Source of the DNA: Candidatus Competibacter denitrificans Run_A_D11
Lineage (GTDB): Bacteria; Pseudomonadota; Gammaproteobacteria; Competibacterales; Competibacteraceae
Assembly: GCF_001051235.1 (NCBI RefSeq)
Contig: NZ_CBTJ020000042.1
Span: 1 to 64,000, forward strand
Direction: 5' to 3'
Length of the DNA: 64,000 nt
The translations under genes were made by a program, and so were the position numbers. Below, in pieces: positions 1 through 6,596 of this stretch. Numbering within the stretch: the first letter of the stretch is position 1; each line of letters opens with the position of its first letter. The notes under the pieces are model-generated. The model saw only the letters and a list, made by a program, of their open reading frames with translations. It did not search any database and was not told where the DNA came from.

Positions 1-274
1 TTCAGGCCCCGGATCGCTTGGATCGCCTCGTGTTGATCATGGCGCTCGCCATGCACTGGTGCGTACGCGCCGGGCAAGAGGAGGCCCGCCAGCACCCGAC
101 CCCGCTCGAAAAAAAACCCAGGAACAGACCGATCCCCACCATTGGACCTTTAAGAAAATCGGACGCAGCATGCTCTCCTGGTTTAAACGCGGTCTACGGT
201 TGCTCCAAAGACGGCTCCAAATGCACCAACCCTTACCCCCCTTCTACCCTGCTTGCACCGTGATGAGAAACTGA
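1..274 (+). pseudogene. C-terminal remnant of an IS transposase (IS4-like), frame broken at A8
   Basis: The reading frame open at the left edge encodes DRLVLIMALAMHWCVRAGQ and continues to an A8 run at 109-116. Past it, the frame one base back gives HHWTFKKIGRSMLSWFKRG and ends in LPPFYPA before the stop at 272-274. Joined by a -1 shift, the two halves read as the basic C-terminal tail of a DDE transposase of IS4-like type, which is family recognition by eye. The run contains the canonical slippery heptamer A-AAA-AAA in the correct phase, so programmed -1 frameshifting, a real inactivating indel and a homopolymer sequencing error are all possible. The catalytic domain lies outside the window. 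The element end probably falls near 275-291, where it interrupts the PIN-toxin gene on the other strand. Confidence 0.6.
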
Positions 275-378
275 TAGGTGGTAAGATAGCTGCCCATTGT
301 CAATTCAATGATTTGCTGTTTTTCTGGTTCATCAAGCACGCTGGCCAGAAAAATGTTGGTGTCAGGGACAATATTCAT
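244..378 (-). pseudogene. Truncated PIN-domain toxin (vapC-like), N-terminus only
   Basis: A 44-codon minus-strand frame starts at the ATG at 376-378 and stops at 244-246. Its first 29 residues begin MNIVPDTNIFLASVL, with the PDTN acidic motif that opens PIN ribonuclease domains of VapC-type toxins, followed by DEPEKQQIIELT. After about residue 29 (near position 291) the sequence stops resembling the family and runs into the IS remnant, so the rest of the roughly 130-residue toxin is gone. No antitoxin gene is visible. A MITE-like inverted-repeat element begins 19 bp upstream of the start codon. The fragment cannot be an active nuclease because the later acidic residues are missing. Confidence 0.6.
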
Positions 379-396
379 TCTGACAATTGTACATCT

Positions 397-515
397 TTAG
401 GAGTTACGCAGTTGAAATTCTAAGTGATTGATTAATAGATGATCTCTGTTGTCTGCGGTACAAATCGATTTCTTTTAAAATCAGAGCGTTAGAGATACAA
501 CTGCGTAACTCCTAA
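397..515. mobile_element. 119-bp MITE-like element with 18-bp perfect terminal inverted repeats
   Basis: The left arm at 397-414 reads TTAGGAGTTACGCAGTTG, and its exact reverse complement lies at 498-515. The 83 bp between them are AT-rich with no reading frame. The outermost TTA/TAA would fit a TA target duplication of the IS630/mariner type, but the flanks are too short to decide. It could also be a fold-back RNA or a solo pair of IS ends. It sits next to the IS remnant and the broken toxin gene, in the most AT-rich stretch of the window. Confidence 0.6.
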
Positions 516-811
516 TCTTATTAACGAAAAATCAAGAAAATTAATGCATTTCAGAAGGATAGAAGGATGTAGGCGAACATGGCCCGCCGTTTCGGTGGTG
601 TTCGAATGACGGTGAAGGTGGGCGGTACTCACCCTGTCCGGCTGTAAAAAAAACCTGACAGTCGTTATGCGGCGTTCCTGGCCGGTGCCATACGATCATG
701 GGGAGAACGGCCCCTATCACGGCTAAAAATTTGCGCTACCATTAAAGAATTCAATGAGTTTTTAGGGTTTTCTTGAACCGTCGGTTTTAGCGACGGCACA
801 GGAGCGTACTC
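516..811. other. Intergenic region without a convincing gene
   Basis: About 300 bp separate the inverted-repeat element from the acyl-CoA dehydrogenase gene. A 21-codon frame at about 580 is too short and featureless to call. The only clear structure is the hairpin just upstream of the next gene (778-796). A promoter is expected here, but no good -35/-10 pair could be chosen. Confidence 0.5.
778..796 (+). promoter_or_regulatory. Hairpin just upstream of the ribosome-binding site
   Basis: CCGTCG (778-783) and CGACGG (791-796) form a perfect 6-bp stem around a 7-nt loop. It ends three bases before the CAGGAG Shine-Dalgarno at 799-804 of the acyl-CoA dehydrogenase gene. It may affect mRNA stability or ribosome access; no function is shown. 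Confidence 0.35.
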
Positions 812-2614
812 ATGCCCAGTTATACCGCCCCCGTGCGTGACATGCAGTTCGTTATCCACGAATTGCTCAAGATCGACCGTTACGTCGCCACCTTGCCTGG
901 TTTTGCCGAGGCCACGCCTGAAACAGTGGCAGCGATTTTGGCAGAGGCTGCGCGGCTTAGCGAGGACGTGTTGCAGCCGCTGAATGCCATTGGTGACCGG
1001 GAAGGTTGTCGGCTGGAAAACGGGGTAGTCTTCACGCCGCCCGGTTTCAAGGACGCCTACACGGCTGTGGCGGAGGGCGGCTGGCCCAGCCTGATCGGCC
1101 ACCCCGATTACGGCGGTCAGGGATTACCCTATGTTTTGGGGTTGGCAGTCAGCGAGATGATGGCGTCGGCCAACATGGCGTTTACCATGTATCCCGGTTT
1201 GACCACCGGCGCTATCGAAGCCATCGAAATCGCTGGCAGCGACGAGCAAAAGGCGCTGTTCCTGCCCAGCATGATTTCTGGCCGTTGGACCGGCACCATG
1301 AACCTGACCGAACCCCATTGCGGTACCGACTTGGGGCTGTTGCGGAGCAAAGCCGAACCGCAAGCAGACGGGAGTTATCGCATCACCGGCACCAAGATTT
1401 TTATCTCGGCCGGTGAGCACGACCTAACCGAAAATATCGTGCATTTGGTATTGGCGAGGATTCCCGGCGGCCCGGATGGGGTTAAGGGGATTAGCCTGTT
1501 CATCGTGCCGAAGTATCGGGTGGAAGCCGATGGCCGGCTGGGCGCGCGGAATGCGCTGAGCTGTGGCGCCATCGAAGAGAAGATGGGCATTCATGGCAAT
1601 GCGACCTGCCTCATGAACTACGATGGCGCAATCGGCTATTTGCTCGGTGAGGCGCATCAGGGATTGCCGACCATGTTCATCATGATGAACGCCGCACGGC
1701 TGGCGGTCGCGGTGCAGGGCTTAAGCCAAGCCGAAGTGGCCTACCAGAATGCGCTCCAGTACTGCAAGGAACGGCTGCAAGGCCGCTCATTGAGGGGTGC
1801 GCAATACCCAGACCAAGCCGCCGATCCGCTGATCGTCCATCCAGACATCCGCCGGATGCTGATGACGGTCAAAGTTTTCCAGGAAGGCGCGCGGGCGTTG
1901 GCATACTGGGCTGGCGTGACGGTGGACATCATCCGAAAACATCCCGACGCCGAGGCTCGCCAGAAAGCAGAAGATTTGCTGGGGCTGCTCACGCCGGTTA
2001 TGAAGGCGTATTTCACCGACATGGGGTTCGTCTCAACGAACTTATGCCTGCAATGCCTGGGTGGCCATGGCTACATCGTCGCCTCAGGCATGGAGCAGTT
2101 TGTCCGTGACGCCCGCATCGCCCAAATTTACGAGGGCGCCAATGGGATTCAGGCCCTGGATTTGGTCGGTCGCAAATTACCCGCTCATAAGGGCCGGGCC
2201 ATCCAATTGGTATTCGGAATCGTGCGAGGTTTTTGCGAAAAATATACCGATAACGCAGCGTTGTCGCCGTTCGTCAAACCCCTAGCGGATGCCCTGGAAC
2301 GCTTGGTGACGGCCACGCAATGGCTGATGCGGCACGCGGTTTCCAATCCCGATAATGGGGGCGCTGTGTCGATGGATTATTTGTATCTGGTGGCGTTGGT
2401 GGCGCTGGGTTACCAGTGGGCGCAAGTCGCCCGTGTCTGTAAAAATAAGCTTTCCAATCCCGATGACGACAGCTTTGACCGAGCGTTTTATCAAAACAAA
2501 GTCGTCTGTGCTCAGTTCTTCATGGAGAAGATCCTGCCGGAAACGGCGGCTCATTTGGCCAAGATTCAGGCTGGGGCCGATTCGCTGATGATCCTGCCCG
2601 CCGAGGCATTCTAA
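812..2614 (+). CDS. Acyl-CoA dehydrogenase, long DmdC-type
   Basis: A 600-residue flavoprotein predicted to oxidise an acyl-CoA thioester to the trans-2-enoyl-CoA in the cytoplasm, passing electrons to ETF. The N-terminus YTAPVRDMQFVIHELL is typical of the long (about 600 aa) class that includes 3-methylmercaptopropionyl-CoA dehydrogenase DmdC. The middle has MNLTEPHCGTDLG of the FAD/substrate pocket. The C-terminal dehydrogenase part has GGHGYI and YEGANGIQ, where the Glu aligns with the catalytic base of the family. The start is supported by CAGGAG at 799-804. It stands alone, with no ETF, thiolase or hydratase nearby, so the substrate cannot be told from context; a general fatty-acid or short/branched acyl-CoA is as likely as methylmercaptopropionyl-CoA. 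Confidence 0.9.
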   Translation: MPSYTAPVRDMQFVIHELLKIDRYVATLPGFAEATPETVAAILAEAARLSEDVLQPLNAIGDREGCRLENGVVFTPPGFKDAYTAVAEGGWPSLIGHPDYGGQGLPYVLGLAVSEMMASANMAFTMYPGLTTGAIEAIEIAGSDEQKALFLPSMISGRWTGTMNLTEPHCGTDLGLLRSKAEPQADGSYRITGTKIFISAGEHDLTENIVHLVLARIPGGPDGVKGISLFIVPKYRVEADGRLGARNALSCGAIEEKMGIHGNATCLMNYDGAIGYLLGEAHQGLPTMFIMMNAARLAVAVQGLSQAEVAYQNALQYCKERLQGRSLRGAQYPDQAADPLIVHPDIRRMLMTVKVFQEGARALAYWAGVTVDIIRKHPDAEARQKAEDLLGLLTPVMKAYFTDMGFVSTNLCLQCLGGHGYIVASGMEQFVRDARIAQIYEGANGIQALDLVGRKLPAHKGRAIQLVFGIVRGFCEKYTDNAALSPFVKPLADALERLVTATQWLMRHAVSNPDNGGAVSMDYLYLVALVALGYQWAQVARVCKNKLSNPDDDSFDRAFYQNKVVCAQFFMEKILPETAAHLAKIQAGADSLMILPAEAF

Positions 2615-2689
2615 CGCTTGTCATCGGTGTCGCGCGCTTGCACTGATGGTGGCAGCACTGATCCTCACCAGGGAGGTTTTCCAGGGTTC

Positions 2690-5497
2690 TTAGCGGTAGG
2701 CGGGTGGCCTTCGCACCGGTGGCCCATCCAGTCCAGCGCCATCGCGGAATCCGGGAGACGGAGGGTTTGGAGTCATACCGTCGTTGGTCTGCGACCAACG
2801 GTCGCGGCGCTCGACCCGGCGAGCCGGCTGACATCCATTGGCCGGGGTGCAGTTGCCAACCAAACCACTGATTGCTTGGTTGGCGCTATCGAGGCTGCGC
2901 CGTATTTCGGTCCCCACTGACGAACCGGTGCGCTTGGCCCAATCACTAATATTTTCCGCTTCGCGGCGAAGATTGTTAGCGGCGCGACCGGCATCTTCTT
3001 GAAAGGCACGGATCGGATCGGTGGGACGAGCCAACCGGGTGCGGGGTGGAGGAATCGGCTCTGGTGGGGGAGTTCTGGTAGCGACGATATGCCGGGGAAG
3101 GGGGGGCTCAGGCCGAGGTGGCGGTGCCGGCGGCGACGGTCGCTGTGGGCGGCTGACCAGATCGATGGGCGGTATGGTATCGCCTGGCGGTGCAGCTTTG
3201 AGATTGGGGCGATTGACTGGTTTGATGGGGGGCTGTACCGGGGTCGATAACGTCTTGGGGCTGTTAGTGGTACTAATCAGCTCAATGGCTGGTAAGTCAG
3301 GATTGTGGCGACTGGGATAGGCAGCCTTGGGCGATGCCACTTTGGGGGCAGCCGGTGCGCTACTTGAGGGAGACGCGGTTATTTCTGTTGTGCGGCGTTC
3401 AGTGTCCTTAGTGGGCGCGGGCAGCCGACGCGGCGCAGCCAGCGGCGGGGCAGGCTCAAGGGATTGATGATCGGGTTTCACCGTGTTGGAGAAGGGCGGT
3501 GATATCTTCGTAACCGGACGTGGCGGCGGGCGAGAAGCGATCTCTGGAGCCGGTGCTCTGTTGCGTTTTGTGGTCGTATCCACAGCGGTCGATGCAGGCT
3601 TGGGCACTCTGTCAGCGAGCGTTTTTCTCGTGGTATTCGTTTTCGTCCGCGAGCGCTCAATGGCAGTCGTTGTACCCGCATTGTCAGCATGAGGTTTGCT
3701 GGTCATCGAAGCGTCTAGGGGTCTCACGCCGGTTTTTTCTGGGTGAGGTGTAGCCACTTTTTTGCCAGGTGGCTGCATCGGCACGACCGGCGTTTCCGGT
3801 GCTGATTTGGTTGCGGATGGTTTAGGTTCAGATCGAGCCGTCGCTTCAGTCGGTGCGATGATCGAAGGTTGCACTTCGGTCGGTTTTGCCGTGGTGGTTA
3901 TTGGGGCGGCTTCTGGATCAGGCTCGTGCCCCTCCATCGGTTTGTCGGCGCTTCCCACCGCCTCGGCTGAAGAAATTCCGGCTTCCGGGTCAGAGCCGGT
4001 AGCCGGTGGCTTAGGCGTGTTAGCGACAGCGGGTTCAGCCGCTGGCGGTGGCGTTGACTCAGGTGGCTCGACTTGCGCCGGTGGAGCAGTGAGCGGGGCA
4101 GTCGGGGATGGCGCCAGCGCGGTGGTCGGTGCAGCCGAAGTTTCGGGATTAACAGAACCAGTCGCGGGCGTTGGGGCAGGCGACGGTTCGGGCTGCTGTG
4201 GTTTAGTGGCAAGCTGGGGAGTTGGGTTGGCGGGCATAGCGGGCGCTGGTGCTATGGCCGAAGGTGCGGACACGACCGGAGCGGATGGGGCAACCTGAGT
4301 TGGCTCGGTGGATGGCGGTGCTTGGATGATGGGGCGAATGACAGTTGCCCAAGCCAGAGCACCGGCGAGTCCCGCCGCACCGATCAGACCGACGGCGCGC
4401 TTTAACCCGGCAGGTCGCGTTGGGGAAGCCATGCGCCGGATTGGCCGATGAGGTCGATTGGGTGGTGTATCCGGCGGCAGCGTCAGTCTATAGGGCGCAA
4501 ATGACGGAGTGCTCACATGACCGGAATGTAGGGTGGCAAGCACCGTGCGAATGTCGCTGCTGGCGCTGGGGCGCTCGGCCGGGTCTCGCGCCAACAGACG
4601 GGTGAGCAGGTCAATCAACAGCGTTGCCGCGCCGCCCTGGACTTGCTCTGGGTTGACCGGCACGGTCCAGAACTCGATAGCGCGTCGCAGTAAGATCCGC
4701 TCCTCGTCGGTCAAACCGCCAAGTTCGGTGCGGTGATTGCTGGCGCCTTCCTGGCCGTACATCGCCAGCAACTGGCCGAGGCGTCGCTGGGCCGCCGTGG
4801 TGGCTTGTCCGGTCAGCAGCGTAAAGAGCAATAACCCCAGGGCATAATAATCCGCGCGGAAATCAACGGCGTACTCATAGCCGTTCTCGCCTTGGCGGAT
4901 CGGGAGAATTTGTTCCGGCGCCATGGTGGCCGGAGTGCCGATACAGGAGCTGGTGCTGTCGCCGTCCTCGCGTTTGAGCGAGCCGAAATCCGCCAGTTTG
5001 AGCAGCGCTCCCTCGGCATCCACTAAAATATTGCTGAATTTTAAATCACGGTAGACAAAGCCGGCACGATGGATAACATCCAGTCCATCAAGAATCTGCC
5101 CGGTCCAATCGAGAATGCGGTTGAGATCGGGGGGTGTGGCACCATCGCGGCGCAGTTGGAATAGCCATTGGCCCAAGTTGGCCTGTAGCCGTTCTAGAAC
5201 CAAGACCGGCTGGCCGTCGGCTTGGCCGTGATCGAGCAAGGCGATGATGTGCCGGGATCGGGGGGATTCCAGGTCTCCGAGGAAATCGATTTCGCGTTGC
5301 AGGTGAGCACGCCAGTGGCCGTGCAGGCTGGGATCGGCCTGCGACATGGCCTCGGCATTGATAAATTTTAAGGCAACCGACCGGCCGGCGGGATCGGTAG
5401 CCGCCCAAACCTGACCGTAACTACCGGCTCCGGTCGATAATACGCCGTCGAGCCGGTATTCCCGGCCGTTAATGAGGATCGGTTGGCCGTTCTGCAT
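2690..5497 (-). CDS. Transmembrane serine/threonine protein kinase with long Pro/Ala/Thr-rich region
   Basis: A 935-residue Hanks-type kinase. Residues 1-320 hold the kinase domain: glycine loop STGAGSYGQV, catalytic Lys44 (VALKF), helix C Glu near 69, YRDLKFSN with Asp151 and Asn156, DFG at 170-172 and APE at 193-195. All key residues are present, so it should be active. A single hydrophobic segment at about 368-386 follows. About 430 residues very rich in Pro, Ala and Thr come next, then a basic, partly helical C-terminus with two Cys. The predicted topology is cytoplasmic kinase with an extended periplasmic arm, which could span or bind the cell wall. The start has GGAGA upstream. It is divergent from the SEDS/FHA operon across about 100 bp holding overlapping palindromes. 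No PP2C phosphatase gene is present in the window. Confidence 0.92.
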   Translation of the reverse strand: MQNGQPILINGREYRLDGVLSTGAGSYGQVWAATDPAGRSVALKFINAEAMSQADPSLHGHWRAHLQREIDFLGDLESPRSRHIIALLDHGQADGQPVLVLERLQANLGQWLFQLRRDGATPPDLNRILDWTGQILDGLDVIHRAGFVYRDLKFSNILVDAEGALLKLADFGSLKREDGDSTSSCIGTPATMAPEQILPIRQGENGYEYAVDFRADYYALGLLLFTLLTGQATTAAQRRLGQLLAMYGQEGASNHRTELGGLTDEERILLRRAIEFWTVPVNPEQVQGGAATLLIDLLTRLLARDPAERPSASSDIRTVLATLHSGHVSTPSFAPYRLTLPPDTPPNRPHRPIRRMASPTRPAGLKRAVGLIGAAGLAGALAWATVIRPIIQAPPSTEPTQVAPSAPVVSAPSAIAPAPAMPANPTPQLATKPQQPEPSPAPTPATGSVNPETSAAPTTALAPSPTAPLTAPPAQVEPPESTPPPAAEPAVANTPKPPATGSDPEAGISSAEAVGSADKPMEGHEPDPEAAPITTTAKPTEVQPSIIAPTEATARSEPKPSATKSAPETPVVPMQPPGKKVATPHPEKTGVRPLDASMTSKPHADNAGTTTAIERSRTKTNTTRKTLADRVPKPASTAVDTTTKRNRAPAPEIASRPPPRPVTKISPPFSNTVKPDHQSLEPAPPLAAPRRLPAPTKDTERRTTEITASPSSSAPAAPKVASPKAAYPSRHNPDLPAIELISTTNSPKTLSTPVQPPIKPVNRPNLKAAPPGDTIPPIDLVSRPQRPSPPAPPPRPEPPLPRHIVATRTPPPEPIPPPRTRLARPTDPIRAFQEDAGRAANNLRREAENISDWAKRTGSSVGTEIRRSLDSANQAISGLVGNCTPANGCQPARRVERRDRWSQTNDGMTPNPPSPGFRDGAGLDGPPVRRPPAYR

Positions 5498-5532
5498 GGA
5501 AAGTTCTCCGGAGTATCGTCCTCAGGACAGCC

Positions 5533-5552
5533 TGACTGGCCAGTCAACTGGC
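5533..5552. promoter_or_regulatory. Overlapping palindromes in the kinase/SEDS divergent promoter region
   Basis: TGACTGGCCAGTCA at 5533-5546 is a perfect 14-bp palindrome. It overlaps GCCAGTCAACTGGC (5539-5552), a second dyad with 6-bp arms. The pair lies between the two divergent start codons (5497 and about 5601), where a shared operator would be expected. The cognate regulator is unknown. Confidence 0.45.
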
Positions 5553-5600
5553 TTGCGTGCGTCGGGGTCATGAAGTCTTGCTATTTTGACACTATTCCAC

Positions 5601-6596
5601 ATGGAACCCATACCAAAACTGAATCTCATGGGCCAGCCTCGAATCTTTTCGGTACTGCTAGTGACGGTTTTTATCGCCGTTTGTGTCGGTTTGCTCTATC
5701 AACGGCTAGCCGCGATTTACGTTCGGCCGAGTGCTTTGCCCAAGACAGCGGTGAAAACGCCGCCACCGCGTGAGGATGCCCTGTTGTTCGAACAGGCGCT
5801 AGCCGCCGGCTTACTGCGATTGCAGGCGGATGGCCGGATCGCCGTGGCACCGGCCGATCTGCCGTTGCGGCGGGCTTACGCCGGTCTTCACCCCGATTTG
5901 GTGGTTCCGCGCGCTGCCGAGTGCGATTGGGTGGATGGCGTGTGGGACGAGCGCGTCAGTCGATTGCATAGGGTATTGCATTTCAACGCTGCTGGCCGCT
6001 ATGTGCGCCGACAAGTGGACGCTTATAACGCGCGCCAGCTATTGGCAGCGATCCGGTGGCGAGCGGTTCCGGGCATTGAGGGGGTATGGCAGGCCGATTG
6101 GGCCGGAGCACCCTTGACGCTCACCGGGACCATGCCGGCGTCTCTAGATCGACTCTTAGCCGAGCAGACGACCGATTGGCAACCCTGGCGTCGAGTGGCG
6201 CGTTGGCCTGCATGGGAAGGCCGTTCCCCGGTACACTTTCAGTTGGTCTGGCCACAGCCCGCAAGCGGGGGTGAGCAGTTGGAGCTAATCGTGGTGGGTG
6301 AGATGACGCTGGTCAGCGGAGGGAGATTGATCGAAAGTGAGTCACGTTGTCTGCAAGATGCGTCGTGCGCCGAATCGGATGCCGTCGCCCGTTGGCTGCG
6401 GCTGGAACTGGCGGCGGGAGCGACAGGATTAGAGGTCAGTGTTTTACCGTTACCGGCCGATACGGCCCCTGGATTTTTGCCCTACGGCTCAGGCCGCATT
6501 CGACGGGAGGGTGAGCGGCTGATCTGGCGAGAGCGGCAGGCTGCTTTGCCTGAAGAGTCTGGCTGGCGGATGTGGGCGGTCACGAGTAAAGACTAA
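5601..6596 (+). CDS. Bitopic membrane protein of unknown function, SEDS operon partner
   Basis: About 331 residues from ATG 5601; TTG 5586 and ATG 5628 are other in-frame starts and none has a good ribosome site. One hydrophobic segment near the N-terminus (FSVLLVTVFIAVCVGLLY) is followed by a soluble, presumably periplasmic, domain of about 280 residues with three Cys, one in AECDW and two in SRCLQDASC. I do not recognise the family. It occupies the position a class B penicillin-binding protein would take beside a SEDS gene, and has the same single-pass layout, but no SxxK, SxN or KTG penicillin-binding motifs are seen. It ends directly before the SEDS start (TAA then ATG), so the two are co-transcribed. 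A role as a SEDS activator or envelope sensor is inference. Confidence 0.75.
   Translation: MEPIPKLNLMGQPRIFSVLLVTVFIAVCVGLLYQRLAAIYVRPSALPKTAVKTPPPREDALLFEQALAAGLLRLQADGRIAVAPADLPLRRAYAGLHPDLVVPRAAECDWVDGVWDERVSRLHRVLHFNAAGRYVRRQVDAYNARQLLAAIRWRAVPGIEGVWQADWAGAPLTLTGTMPASLDRLLAEQTTDWQPWRRVARWPAWEGRSPVHFQLVWPQPASGGEQLELIVVGEMTLVSGGRLIESESRCLQDASCAESDAVARWLRLELAAGATGLEVSVLPLPADTAPGFLPYGSGRIRREGERLIWRERQAALPEESGWRMWAVTSKD

Noticed and set aside
812-2614. Several antisense frames within the acyl-CoA dehydrogenase gene
   Set aside because: They follow from GC-rich third-codon positions on the opposite strand and have no family resemblance.
3762-4298. 178-codon plus-strand Gly/Ala/Ser-rich frame inside the kinase gene
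   Set aside because: It is the antisense of the kinase Pro/Ala-rich linker; composition alone explains the long open frame.
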